Below are positions 32,242-43,488 of a DNA stretch of 64,000 nt, piece after piece (position 1 is the first letter of the stretch; every line of letters begins with the position of its first letter). Source of the stretch: Dendrolimus kikuchii (taxonomy: Eukaryota > Arthropoda > Insecta > Lepidoptera > Lasiocampidae). The stretch covers positions 10,605,388 through 10,669,387 of the forward strand of contig CM034406.1 in assembly GCA_019925095.2 (NCBI GenBank), read 5' to 3'. A program made the position numbers and the translations under genes. The notes beneath the pieces are model-generated. The model did no database searches. It saw only the letters and a list, made by a program, of their open reading frames with translations, and was not told the DNA's origin.

Positions 32242-32487
32242 AAAACCGACTTCAAAAACTATAAAACTTAAAAGTATAAAATAACTTATTACTAAAGTTA
32301 TTATTATTAATATATATTATCTAAAACATCTTGAAGTCGGTGCAAAGTAAAACATAAAAATTACTATATTTTGAAAATTACTAAGCACCGACTTTAAGAT
32401 GTTTTAGATAATATATATTAATAATAATAGCTTTAGAAATAAGTTATTTTATACTTTTTAGTTTTTTAGTTTTTGAAGTCGGTTTTT
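32242..32487. repeat. Large inverted repeat bounded by AACCGACTTCAAAAA
   Basis: Arms of about 100 bp, 32242-32343 and 32385-32487, pair with few mismatches around a 41-bp loop. Outer ends are AAAAACCGACTTCAAAAACT and its complement; inner ends are AACATCTTGAAGTCGGTGC and complement. A MITE-like palindrome with terminal repeats also seen singly at 31768. Confidence 0.7.
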
Positions 32488-33459
32488 CTTAAATAAAATT
32501 CTTTTACTTGTTTTTAATTAATAATGTAATTTTGATTGCTAATTTGATAAGTTGTGTAGTCTATTATCTATCTGTCTGTCTATCTAGGGCTATTATTATT
32601 CTTTTGCAATCATGTGGGACAGCGCAAAATTATTTTGGTCAAAAACTTCGAGAAACACTCATATTTAAAAATGTGATAGGGCTAGCGAGATACTACATTT
32701 CGGTAGCCCCTTTATTGCTGTTTAAGTTTCATTTAAGTCTATAGTGCTGACATTAGTATGTATCTAACTACCTATCTCTTTCACTATAATAAACCAAGTT
32801 CCATTGCATCAGAGTAGCTTTGCCCACACTTGTGTTCCGGCCTTTTCGAGAGCACTTGCTTGCAAATTTAATTTCGCCCAGCCGAGTTACGGAGCTCCTT
32901 TATTGAACTAGAGATGTGAGGAGCAGGACGCATTGAATTAATAATACCATTTATTTATGGCTAAGTTTCCTTGCAATATACAAGATGACATAACAAATAT
33001 GATTTTTTTAAAGGTTGTGTAGTATATACGAGGGAAGATGTGTATATTATTTGGAATATAAAGTACAGCGTAATGCAGACAGAGTAGTTACGCGATGGTT
33101 TTAGAAATAGTCTCGTCGCGTAGACGAGAATAGCAGAGTGGATCACGCAATAAAAATGAGTAACTCTATTGACAGAGGATACTAAAGACGACTCACCAAA
33201 TTGTTCTTTCTTGATGTCGATGACCTAGCCCTGAGGCACAACATAGTTTGAATTTTGACAATAATTAGCACAGCACTTGTTATTAGATAGCAATGAAGGT
33301 GGCGCGCACGCCGTTATCGTTCCGCCGTAATAGATTGACGACTGAGCTGTCCGCTAGGTGGCGCGGCATTTTATATTGGCGAATTTTGGCATAAAGAGAG
33401 GCTTATTTGGAACTGTAAAGATGTGAAGGAAAGGCACATAGAAAGTGCTTGTATTATTA

Positions 33460-33497
33460 TGCGATCCATTATACGATTGGTCGTATAATGGGTCGCA
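33460..33497. repeat. Near-perfect 17-bp hairpin
   Basis: TGCGATCCATTATACGA, loop TTGG, then TCGTATAATGGGTCGCA; one mismatch in 17. Confidence 0.85.
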
Positions 33498-33960
33498 CAG
33501 ATCATTAGTCGATATACCACCATCAAGAGCAGTTCGCTGGCACGGTGACCTAAGATTAGATTGGTACAATGTAATGATGATCTGTGAAAGGCAAACGACG
33601 TATCTTTCAGGTTTTATATCTAGCTTAGCAGCAGAACAGTCAAAAATTGAAAATATTAATTGCTAAAAAGCGAGAGAATCTATTAGTAATGCTGTCTTAT
33701 GTTTCTGCTCCATCTGGGATAATGTTAGTTGTTTAAGACAATGTCATTGTTGTCATATCATTCAATAGTAAAGAAAATATATGGAATTGAGAAAATTGTC
33801 TAAAATTTAAAAATAATGTAGTTTTATTTAATTATTTATATTATAAAACTGAACATTGGTGTTAGCGACCGTCTTACGCAGTATAGCGATGGGCTTAGTG
33901 CGTTATTTGTAAGGCGACATTGTTATTAATTGTTAATGACGTTAAAAATTTACAGGTAAG

Positions 33961-33964
<4 letters not shown>

Positions 33965-34036
<72 letters not shown>
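33965..34036. repeat. (TA)n microsatellite
   Basis: Pure TA run of about 70 bp followed by short ATAC repeats. Confidence 0.95.
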
Positions 34037-34039
<3 letters not shown>

Positions 34040-34277
34040 CATATACATACACTAATGTAGCTATTCGTTAACGGAGCTAATTTTTAATGCGATAAGTATT
34101 TAAGTCCCATTTGGCAACAGTCATTAACTCTAACATTATCCCAGATATAACAGTAACATAAAGAAGAGGAGAGACTTAACAGCCTTATTTTTTGAAAATG
34201 AATGTGGAGATAAATTATACTATAACCAATAGCAAGCGATACTTGCTTGCTATTTATTGGTTGTAATATTTCAATTG

Positions 34278-34425
34278 ACTGGCCCGGCAAACGTTGTCCT
34301 GCTGGGAAAAAAATATCTAAAACGCGATTGAAACGCCATTTACTGGATCCAATTGTGAATCTGAACATTTATCAAAATCGGTCTAGCCGTTTTTGAGTTT
34401 TAACGAGACATTCATTTTTATATAT
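34278..34425 (+). repeat. Interspersed repeat (family F), partial
   Basis: GGCCCGGCAAACGTTGTCCTG, GCGATTGAAACGCCATTTAC, ATCCAATTGTGAATCTGAAC and AAAATCGGTCTAGCCGTTTT. Confidence 0.5.
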
Positions 34426-34434
34426 AATATAATA

Positions 34435-34680
34435 ATAATAATCGGCAGACAAACACACACATTGTATATCCCCAAATTAAGCAAGTCACGCTTGTGTTAT
34501 GGGTAATATACAACGGACTACTATGGGGCCGATCCCAGACACCCAGACCATAGTAAATAACGGAGAAAATACGTTTCCGAAATTTACTATACCAGGAATC
34601 GAACCCGGAACCTCTGCGTTGCAGTGAGGTACGCCGGCAAAGGCTTAGCCCGCTCAACCACAGAGGCCGTCAAAAATATA
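34435..34680 (-). mobile_element. tRNA-derived SINE with intact A and B boxes
   Basis: On the reverse strand: GGCCTCTGTGGTTGAGCGGG holds an A box (TGGTTGAGCGGG) and, about 40 bp on, GGTTCGATTCC is a perfect Pol III B box. The tRNA-like head is followed by TACTATGGTCTGGGTGTCTG, GATCGGCCCCATAGTAGTCC and a tail with TATTATTATTAT. Shares its body with 18910-19062 and 19965-20110. Transcribed by Pol III when active; no protein. Confidence 0.8.
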
Positions 34681-34932
34681 TAAGAAGCAGATATACAGTC
34701 TTATTCAGAGAGTAAGTTTGAACGCTTCTTTATGGTTCTTAAAGAGGCGTTCTATTGAGGCGCAATATTGAAAGCTTCCTCCGCGTACCAAAGGTTTTGG
34801 CCGTAACTTATACCAGGTTTTCCCTTAGCGCTGAGATTAAATTCCTTCCGAAATTAACAAGTCATTGGCATCATCCCTAGCGTAGAAAAAATCCATAGAC
34901 GGCGATTATCATATTCTTCCAGGTAGTCTAAT

Positions 34933-35075
34933 GACCCTTCCTATATCCAACCGTTAACTTGCCTAACTATCGGTTGAAATTGGACATAAGCTATATAGCT
35001 TGTATGCACAAGTAATGTCGAAATTCAACTGAACGTAAGACAAGTGAACGAATAATAAAATATAGGAACCGGCCA
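34933..35075. mobile_element. MITE-like element (family E)
   Basis: CTTCCTATATCCAACCGTTAAC, CTATCGGTTGAAATTGGACAT and, facing them, TGTCGAAATTCAACTG and AATATAGGAACCGGCC. Confidence 0.6.
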
Positions 35076-35714
35076 TCAGAGATGTTTACTATAAAAAGTA
35101 TACAAACAACCTTCACAGTGGAGTTTTATTATAGACAAATATATAATAGAGTTTTGACACTGTGTATATAAGTATATAGATCAGGTGTTCTATTGAAGCT
35201 CAAATGTTTTTCGAAGTTCAAAACAAGTGCAATGATCTGTATAAGTACTTACTTAGAGAGTAAAAATTTAATTAAAGGAAACTACATATTTTCTGAAGCA
35301 TTAGCGAGTTATTGAACTCGCCTAGACAAGGTTGAAGAGAACATTATTCAGTTATATTGAAATATTCGATCACTAAAATCTCTTGAAATACAATTTATAG
35401 ACACAGCGGGAGTATTTGTAACGACCAATGTATGCTGGATTTTCGTAAGCATTGACGAATGACAGGTATTTGAAATACCGAAATTGCAAAGTATGAAAGA
35501 TATATTTAAATTCAGTGTATCTAATGCGTGCTTACAAACGTTTCAATGTTGGACGCGGGGATGTCAGGCGAGCACATGTCAGTAGTTTAAAGTAGCCGGG
35601 TGAGTGTCTCATAATTATTATAGATAATTCGATGTGACGTTTTATTTCTTCATGAGTTTTTTCATCACCGTAAACATTTGGTAATTGAACCGCATGAAAA
35701 TTAAATCACTTTTA

Positions 35715-36020
35715 TATCGTCGCCGCCCAATAACCGTCCACTGCTGGACGTAGGCCTCCCCAAGTCGGCGCTACTCATCCCTGTCCTCTGAATTCCTCAT
35801 CCAGCGACTACTGGCGACCTTCCACAGGTCGTCGGTTCATTGGGCTGAAGGGCGTCCGACACTACGTTTACCGAGACGCGGTCTCCACGCCAGGACTCGT
35901 CTGCTCCATCGGCCATCGGACCTGTGACAAATGTGACCGGCCCACTGCTACTTCAATTTGCTAATTTTGCGAGCTATGTCGGTTACCTTGGTTCTCTTAC
36001 GGATATCCTCATTTCTTAAA
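35715..36020 (-). mobile_element. LINE 3' end (RTE-like, family H), reversed
   Basis: Plus-strand text CCACTGCTGGACGTAGGCCTC, TCATCCCTGTCCTCTGA, CATTGGGCTGAAGGGCGTCC and CATCGGCCATCGGACCTGTG. Its reverse complement encodes the RTE-like C-terminal segment (ISKLKWQWAGHV type) better seen at 52331-52516. Uninterrupted here, so it serves as the reference for the insertion in the 52-kb copy. Confidence 0.6.
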
Positions 36021-36589
36021 AGTTTTTGGACCTAATAAGCATAAATCAATTAGTTACAATTTTCTGCTGACCCAGGATGAAAATCTGTTGAATTTAAGAT
36101 TAATGTTGTGTAAAATCCGCCAGTCCACCTTGATCAACATGTTGGATATGTTGTATATAGTAACTGTCGCATCTTCCCTTAAATGGGGAGCTGAACTTAG
36201 CAATGTGATAAACATAGGCTGATGTAAAACTGAAAATTGCTTCAGTGTTGAGACGAAAACTTTCATTTCTCTTCACCTAACAGTAGAAAATCGAGTTTCC
36301 AAAAAAAGCCCATTACTTAAAGTACAGCTGTAAAATTTACGTTTGTTTTACAGGGCAATCAAATAGTTCCCAATCTGATTGTTTCGAGTAGGTTACTGGA
36401 TTGTTTGTCGTAACGCAGAATGTGTTCTGTTATTTCTCGGTTCGTAAGTTTAATTCAATCTTACTGCGATTTTTCAACAGCTTCATTTTCTTTATGTTGT
36501 TTAATTTGTAATATTTACATCCGGATGTAATGTAAACATACGAGCGAAAGATGCAAGTATGTTATCTCTAGTCTAGTGCTTACATACGG

Positions 36590-36955
36590 TATTATAAGTG
36601 GCTCGGAGGCCGCGATGTGAGGGTCCTCGAAACTCCTTGAGATCCCGAGTTAGACTTGGAGCACCCCGCCCCAATCTTTACGATTAATTGAGTGGGACGA
36701 AACGAAAACCCACCTAAATTGGCTGTCGACCCTAACGCCACATATTGTTACGTACACTCGTGGAATTAGAAGCAATGGAGCGTCAATCTGCAGGAAGAGA
36801 AATCATTAATTACTTCTCCCAAAGTTTATTTAGCAAAATTCATATTTTATATACAGATTTTCTAGTTAGGTACGTATACATTTTATTATGTAATACCATT
36901 CCATAAATGATATTAAAGATAAATAAAATCAAACAAGTCCGTGGACTGCCATGTA
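36590..36955 (-). mobile_element. LTR retrotransposon fragment with possible primer-binding site, reversed
   Basis: The sequence from 36748 rightwards begins TGTTACGTACACTCGTGG, an LTR-like edge. Read on the reverse strand it ends CGTAACA and is followed by ATATGTGGCGTTAGGGTCG; a TGGCG start just inside the LTR is typical of primer-binding sites in BEL/Pao or gypsy elements. The GC-richer 36600-36745 block would be the leader. No gag or pol remains. Confidence 0.4.
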
Positions 36956-37096
36956 TCGTGATATATGAACTATTCCGTAGAGATGACAAATGTCGACAAT
37001 TTACATGCTTTTATTTTTCGTCATAACTATAGAACCATAGAAAAGAGTTTAGTCAAAAATATCCGCATTTCAAAAAACTTTAACGCATATTTATCC

Positions 37097-37393
37097 GTGC
37101 AGGAACGCGGAAAGAATACAATTTCCTGCGGCCAGGCGGCCTGTCGTAAGAGGCGGCAAAATAACCTACAACCCACAGGGTATTTGTCAGGATAGACCCT
37201 AGTCTAGTGTATGACGCTATAACAATCTTGAGTTGTGTTCCGGCATTACTGGCCTGGTTCCAGTCCCCCTTTAGAAAGCAGCAGCACTTTGGTAGCACTT
37301 TTGGTGTTACAAATGGCGACATAGGCGATGGTAACCGGTTTCCATCAGGTGGGCCATCTGCCTGTCTGTTGTACTCCAGCTATAAAAAAATAC
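37097..37393 (+). repeat. SINE-like 300-bp repeat (family A), full length
   Basis: From TCCGTGCAGGAACGCGGAAAG to CTGTCTGTTGTACTCCAGC and TATAAAAAA; a short part of the middle (TGGATGGCxACC) is missing. Overlapping frames are by-products. Confidence 0.75.
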
Positions 37394-37867
37394 TGTTTCA
37401 TTGCAATAAGATATAGATTATATAATATTAAATCCGACTTGTAAAATATTACGTAAGAATGAGTTTTACCGCCCTGCCCTCCAGATAAAGGCATGTGTGG
37501 GGGTTGTAACAAGTTGACTGGTGCGTCTATGATGGTTACCCCGTTGTATGTGGTGACGCACCACTGGCGAGAGCCCATGTTTCAGACGCGGTGATGCAGT
37601 GGAGTGCAAAATAAGACGACGAGTTGTTGTGCTCTTGCAGTATAAGTATTAAAATTAATACTCTTACTTAATTATTTCTAATTTAACATAGACTATGGGC
37701 CTTACTTATAATCGTTTCTTAAATTTAAAGAAACTGCTCAGCAACTGATTAGTGAAAATCTTACCCATAAACTCCTTTTTAGTCGAATATTTTAGGTAAA
37801 ACCTACGTTAATCATTCAAATTTCGTTTATCTGTGCTCCTCGTAGGTAAATAATAAGTAATACACGT

Positions 37868-37972
37868 TTATAAGTGAAACAAAAGATATTTTTTTACGTG
37901 GTGTGCACACCAGTATTCTAATCAATATTAAATATGGTTAGAATACTGTGTGTGTGGTGTGCACACAATATA
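37868..37972. repeat. Imperfect palindrome with two GTGTGCACAC sites
   Basis: GTGGTGTGCACACCAGTATTC ... TTAGAATACTGTGTGTGTGG ... TGTGCACAC: AGTATTCTAA pairs with TTAGAATACT, and GTGTGCACAC is itself a palindrome occurring twice. Confidence 0.6.
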
Positions 37973-38199
37973 CACATTTAGAGATTGGACAATTTTTTAG
38001 ACAAATGCCCAATCTTATTGGCAGCTCTAACACCGATTATCTGTATTTACATAGCATCACGTTCATGTATCTAAGGCATCAATAAATTCGTGGATGAAAC
38101 GTGACGCGACAGCATGTATAGATTTTTCTAAAGGGATCCTGACGTAATTAATAATTGGCCCCATATCTAAAAGTACAATGAATTGACATTAGTGACATA

Positions 38200-38505
38200 C
38201 ATACATACATAACTTCACGCCAGTTCCCTTGCGGGGTAGGCACGAACAACAAAGCGCCATTTAGGCTTATTCTTACACACCTCACTTGCTTCTTTGATAT
38301 TCATAACTCTTGTCATGCACGCTCGTCTGTTCTTAAGGCTCCTGACATCACCTTCTGCTAGTACACGATCAATTTGATCATGGCGATAATGTTCTGATGG
38401 CGATTCGGCTAAAAGCACGGCATCATCCGCATAAAGCAAGGTGCTTACAACTAGATCATTAGTGACATCTAGCCAATAAAGTTGAGTTATCCAATAAGAA
38501 AACAA
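38200..38505 (-). mobile_element. Family B non-LTR element, internally deleted (RT YADD joined to C-terminus)
   Basis: Reverse-strand frame of 96 codons. It begins with VSTLLYADDAVLLAESPSE, the catalytic YADD block of a reverse transcriptase, then jumps at about 38380 straight to [20 protein letters not shown] and the usual ...AYPARELA end, with an ACATACATACATAACTTC tail. The thumb and GHVxRM regions found in the 1940 copy are missing, so this is a deletion derivative with an open frame. Confidence 0.75.
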
Positions 38506-38974
38506 ATTAATGTAACTACTTGAACTATCTTTAATGTAATAACCTATTAGTCTTCCACCGGAATATTAATTGATCCACACTCTTTAAATCTAATTATGTT
38601 CTTTTATTCTGCCTGTATGCCTAAAAGTTCTAACCTCCGTAAAATGCTTCCACTATTTTACCAGCGTTTGTTTAATGACGAAGGTCGCAACTTCGTTCAG
38701 TTACTTACCCCGGCGTGACATTGATTTTTATAGTTCAAGGACGGAATATACTAGAATGCCTGCACCAATAAAATATTTACGCCACGCCATTTTGAATTTC
38801 TGTCTCGTTTTCCAATTTTACCTTTATTTTTTGTTATAGTTCGTGTGGTTTGAATGAAAATCTTAAGTGTTTCTTTTGATTACTGATTAACTGCTGTACA
38901 AATGGTCTTATGAAAATGGATTTCTTAATCTGCATTGTATTTCGCGTCTATTGGAAATTGGAAATATTTTAATA

Positions 38975-39235
38975 TATGTAATAAAACTATGTTTTAACAG
39001 TTTTAAAAATAATAATGTCAAAGAAGCAAGTGAGGCATGTAAGAATGGGCCTAAATGGCGCTCTGCTGCTCGTGCCTACCCCGCAAGGGAACTGGCGTGA
39101 AGTTATGTATGTATGCATGTAAACGCGGTATTTTATTTGATTTTTATTCCGACGTTTCGACCAGTATTCACTGACCGTGATCACGGAAGATAGTTATCAC
39201 ATGTACTAGTCGCGAAAACTTAAGAAAATACATTC
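38975..39235 (-). mobile_element. Penelope-type terminal repeat, reversed, interrupted by a family B insertion
   Basis: AAAACTATGTTTTAACAGTTTTAA, then the inserted 39010-39121 segment, then GCGGTATTTTATTTGATTTT, CCGACGTTTCGACCAGTATTC, CGTGATCACGG and AGTCGCGAAAACTTAAGAAA. It mirrors the 27330-27475 copy. The stem-loop here is damaged (GACCAGTATTCACTGACC). Confidence 0.6.
39010..39121 (+). mobile_element. Family B non-LTR 3' end (about 110 bp)
   Basis: AATGTCAAAGAAGCAAGTGAGG to CGCAAGGGAACTGGCGTGAAG and TTATGTATGTATGCATG. Inserted in a Penelope-type terminal repeat. Confidence 0.75.
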
Positions 39236-39423
39236 TATATTTAAAAAATCATATTTGAAAAATCTGTCAAAAACTATTACTTAGTTTATAATAAAATATA
39301 TATTTTTCTATTCATCTTTCTTAACTTAGATGTTTACTGTCCACATTGTACTGTTCTTCCTTTTTTTATTTTACTTCTTTTAATTTAATTATACATAGAC
39401 ATATTTTGTTAAAAGTATCCTCT

Positions 39424-39476
39424 CAGTCAGGTTGCCTGGAAGAGTTTGCTTTAAGCGATAAGGCCACCTTTTGTTT
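39424..39476 (+). mobile_element. LINE 3'-end block (family C)
   Basis: GGTTGCCTGGAAGAGTTTGC then TTTAAGCGATAAGGCCACC; the left side of the hairpin has drifted (TTTGCT for ATCGCT). The following 120 bp are probably its 3' UTR. Confidence 0.6.
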
Positions 39477-39479
39477 TGC

Positions 39480-40316
39480 CGTTAAATTATTGTAATTAGT
39501 CATTCTGTAATTGTATATTATTTGGGTGATTTATTAGTATAGATAGGTATTGGGATACAATAGGGTTCAAGGGCTATATAGCATATTTTCTTATAATTTA
39601 ATTCGAAATTAATAATAAAAAGACATGTAACAACTTATCTGGTGGCGGATTCAATAATCTCTTATCTACTTCAGGGGAATATTGTTGGAGCAATAAATGT
39701 TTACGTGTGCGTTACAATCAGGAACCTTTTGAGCGATGATCGAGCCCCGAAAAGCCTTTTAGCCAAACATGTTAGCCGCGGCCCTCCTGTAACTCATAAT
39801 TCCCTTTTTAATAATATTTATAAAGGATAGCTTGCCGAGCCGCAATCTGTTTCCGAAATTGGAATATTTTTTACTTTATCCCAACCGTTTTGGATGTGCA
39901 AACTTATTTTCTTATCAATAAAGAACTACATTTTCAGTTTTATGGCCTACATAATAAGGATTAAGTCGGATGATGTGAGATTAAGTCGAGGTTTGTAAGT
40001 CGTTTTAGGCAAGTGTAACGTTGCGTTTTATTTTTATAATAACTGATGGAAAAGTGACGTTAAGGAATTTGAGGGTGGATGATATTCATTTATGTTCTAA
40101 GTAAACTTTTATAAGTATAATTGTTCATTAATGATCTTTTATAACCAGTCGCAAAAGAATAAGAAAGCTACGCACAAATGACTTTGAAAACGTTCGTATA
40201 TTGGCTTTCGTACTTTTCAAAACCGTCCATAAAGTCTGGAGCATACTACAACGTATGAGTAATTCTACACGTAATGTCTATGTTTAAGTGTGTCACATCC
40301 TTGGTTAGATTAGATT
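39480..40316. other. No confident feature
   Basis: A 62-codon frame at 39642-39830 (...SLLAKHVSRGPPVTHNSLFN) is not recognised and has no splice signals suggesting an exon. Confidence 0.4.
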
Positions 40317-40623
40317 ATCCGTGCAGGAACGGAGAAAGAATACAATGTCCTGCGGCCGGGCGGCCTGTCGTAAGAGGCGACAAAAGAACCCACAGTCAGG
40401 TGGTAGGGTATTTGCCCGACTGGATGGCTGCCACCCTTGGTCTAGAGTATGCCGCCATAATAGCCTTGAGTTGTGTTCCGGCATTATTGACCAGGTTCCA
40501 GTCGCCCTTAAGAGAGCAGCGCATTTGTAGCACCTTTGGTGTTGCAAATGTCCATAGGCGATGGTAACCGCTTTCCATCAAGTGGTCCGTCTGCCTGTCT
40601 GCTGAACTCCTGCAATAAAAAAA
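40317..40623 (+). repeat. SINE-like 300-bp repeat (family A), full length
   Basis: One of the best copies: TCCGTGCAGGAACGGAGAAAG, GGCCTGTCGTAAGAGGCGAC, TGGTAGGGTATTTGCCCG, TATGCCGCCATAATAGCC, GTTCCGGCATTATTGACC, ACCGCTTTCCATCAAGTGG and TGCAATAAAAAAA. The overlapping frames on both strands are by-products. Confidence 0.8.
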
Positions 40624-40825
40624 GGTTGTTTATGTATATTTTGTCATGTACATTCTGTCAAGTCTGACCAATAAATATGTCTGCAAATCAAGCTGATTTT
40701 CAATAATAGATTGTAGAGAACATCGTACGCAATCCGACCCACCACTCGCTTAAACACCACACCACAAAATAGTTTAAAACATAGAATGATACTTATTTAT
40801 AACTAGAATATTGGTCTACAACCCA

Positions 40826-40873
40826 AGGTTGTCTGGAAGAGATCGTCTTCAGCGATAAGGTCACCATTTGAAT
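40826..40873 (+). mobile_element. LINE 3'-end block (family C), short
   Basis: GGTTGTCTGGAAGAGATCGTC then TTCAGCGATAAGGTCACC; hairpin half-preserved. Ends next to the pogo-type MITE. Confidence 0.6.
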
Positions 40874-40876
40874 CTA

Positions 40877-41150
40877 CAGTAGAGTCTCACTAATCCGGTA
40901 CGTCCAATAATCCGGCACCCTCCGCTCACGTCTCCTACTCTCATTCCGCACTTGACGCACCGGCATCAGTATAACTTCAAAAATTACGTATATATTTACC
41001 AGTTGTTTTCAAGTTGAAAATAATATAGCTAAATATGTCAAATACACGGCAACATGCTTTATTTTATGTATTATTAATTTTTCTATACAATCCGAATCAA
41101 TAATCCGGCGCCCCCTAGTTTTTGTTAGTGCCGGATTAGTGACTCTATTG
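40877..41150. mobile_element. Pogo/Tigger-type MITE, 274 bp, TA target duplication
   Basis: Left end CAGTAGAGTCTCACTAATCC and right end GGATTAGTGACTCTATTG are inverted repeats (one 2-bp gap and one mismatch). A second inner pair, AATAATCCGGCACCC and AATAATCCGGCGCCCCC, is in direct orientation. TA flanks both sides (40875-40876 and 41151-41152). CAGT-starting ends with TCCGG subrepeats are the style of pogo/Tigger elements. No coding capacity. Confidence 0.8.
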
Positions 41151-41229
41151 TATTTCTAAGCTGTTTTTTGTGTATATTGTCAAATTATTTTGATTGTACA
41201 ATCTTTTTCTGCAAGCGAGCAATTTTTGC

Positions 41230-41535
41230 AAGTCGACAACGTAGCGTTTATTTTTCGTGCGAGGGTAGATGAGGGGTTAATCCACCCTTCCCAGCTCTTT
41301 AAGGAAGTCCACCAGCATCTTAACGTTGTCGATGTTTCTCGAAGGCTACTTGGGGCATCCAGATACTACGCTCTCTATTGGGACACCTCTCCGTGTAAAA
41401 CAAGCACATGGGCGGCTGCTTATTCTGCCCCCAGACAAGCTCTGTACAGGAGGTTGTGTTATATTAAAAAAAAATAGTTTTTTGTTTAGAGTTGTCCTGG
41501 AGAAATGCAAGTTGGCTCGGGGCATTACCAACGTG
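41230..41535 (-). mobile_element. Non-LTR retrotransposon C-terminus, reversed and decayed
   Basis: The reverse strand ends NIDNVKMLVDFLKELGRVD then stop, followed by CCCCTCATCTACCCTCGCAC. This parallels the 3253-3720 element ([10 protein letters not shown].., stop, CCCCTCATCCACCCTCGCAC). Upstream MVMPRANLHFSRTTLN belongs to the same decayed copy. Confidence 0.5.
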
Positions 41536-41539
41536 GCTT

Positions 41540-43488
41540 ATCTGCATTCCTGATGTATATGAAAGTGGTTGATTGTATAAGAAAGTATATTCTATTCTAT
41601 AATATTAAACTATAATAAAGTGGCTTTTACGGTTATTGGTATTTTTTCTCACAGCGAGCAAGCATTTATTTAAAACAACAATACTGCTATATCAAAAGCG
41701 GGAGAAGACAATTTTAGGCGATAATTGTTATTACTAGGCTGAAATATTTGGTTTTCCAATGCCACATGTGGAGACTTGTCCTTCAAATGCTTTTATTAAA
41801 CACCCTAGACACCGTAAAAAGGCTTTTACAACAAAGAGCATACATTTGGAGTAGATGAAACTAAAGTGCCCTTCATAGGTACACAGTAGTGTGACTAGTG
41901 TGAAATAGTCGCAATCCACGCACGTTCCGTTGACGTGTGGTACGTGTTCCTCATAAATTACGGCCAGCCCTTAAGTTTTAGAAGGGCGAAAATATATAAC
42001 AGTAAGTCATATCTGTTATATATTTATTATGAGAGACGACAAACATTTTTATTCAAAGAGCAGGAGTAGGTGTAGTGGTAATTAAGAAATAGCGTGGTTG
42101 AGTCAAGCAGGTGAAGAATATATTGATTATTTTATTGCTAAATGAGCGCTGCATATACATCGTTTTGTTTTTAAATAGGACTTGGATATTATCTGAATTG
42201 AATTGATTACATGTTAAGTTTACTTATAACCACATTTGCGAGCTCGAAAGCGGGACTTAGGAAGTGTATTTTTTAAGAGTTGCTTTAATGTAATCTCTAC
42301 AGTCAAATTTTCTCACATCACTTCTGCTTAAAGTGTTGCCACTGATCGCAGGAAGCAAAAAATAAAAAAGTTTAGGTACATATAGACAATTAATTCGTAT
42401 TGAATTAATAATTTGTAAACTATAAAATTTAGTAATTCATAAATACTCATACATATTCAAAATACTACATTTATACGTTTTTACATAAGCACAACATAAA
42501 AACACTATTGCCGGGAAAGTAATAAATTTTATTATCCAGAAAAGCAACAGGCGGTACATTTAAATAAAATGTTGTTATTATTCACTTTAAGTTTATTAAA
42601 TTGAAAAGTCAACGTCAACTATTGATAGGTAAAAAGATGTGGACACAGATCCTCCGTAGTGCACTTACCTTGTCAGACTGTGTTTAGGCCCGAATTGCCT
42701 TACTGATATTATTCGACCCTGGCTTTATAGTTTCGTAGTCTACGTTACACACATGTCCAAATTATCTTATACAAAATACGAAAATGTGAACTATACGATG
42801 CCTACCTACAAAGTTCTAAGCTTTGGAGCATTCACCGTTTACTAAGTACTTGAAGTTCTAATAAGGTTCTAAAATAAACGGGCGTAGAAAATCTTTTCAG
42901 ATTGGATAATCTTTAGGATAAGGTCTTCTATATTGTGTTTATAGTTTTTCAGTGTAACTTATGTTTTTGTATACCTACATGATGATTGGTTTAAAGTTAG
43001 TTATAATTTGATGTATATTCAGGGACGTAATGCATCCAACTGTCGGACGGGACTGAACCAAATATAGTTTACCTAAATTTATTTGAAAGCCCGGTATCGT
43101 TAACTAAAACCAGCTGCGGCTGTGAATTTAACTCGAAATAGGAAATAAATTGTTATTATTTATCTTATGTGTACCTACTTATATAATTTAGATAGTTTTT
43201 CCCGTTGACATTTTGTTTTTAACAAGCTGTGCGTGTCACTTCGATCCTTTATGACTTAAATTTATATTAATAATTTTTGAATTGGAAATTTCGAATTAAA
43301 TATCTGTTTCAATTATTAAAATTCTCATTGAAGCCTATTTTTTCGTATCAGAGTCTAAAGTCAAACTCTCAAATCAAATCAGACCCAGAAACTAAAATCG
43401 TTAGAAACCGTCATCTACGGTTACACATTGTATAATTAGCACTTTTCACTTTAATTTTGGCAGCTATTTTGAAATCCGTCCGTTTATC
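41540..43488. other. AT-rich stretch, nothing recognised
   Basis: About 1.9 kb with no gene and no repeat family that I can name. Confidence 0.5.

Noticed and set aside
34570..34680. A functional tRNA gene on the minus strand
   Set aside because: A and B boxes are good, but the cloverleaf does not close and the body is shared with other SINE copies.
39642..39830. Frame ending SLLAKHVSRGPPVTHNSLFN
   Set aside because: No family recognised, no splice signals, and AT-rich non-coding surroundings.
40305..40581. Several 60- to 97-codon frames on both strands (similar sets at 16832, 37080, 43411, 56701 and 60535)
   Set aside because: The same frames recur in each family A copy because the DNA is repeated; similarity among them is no evidence of a protein.
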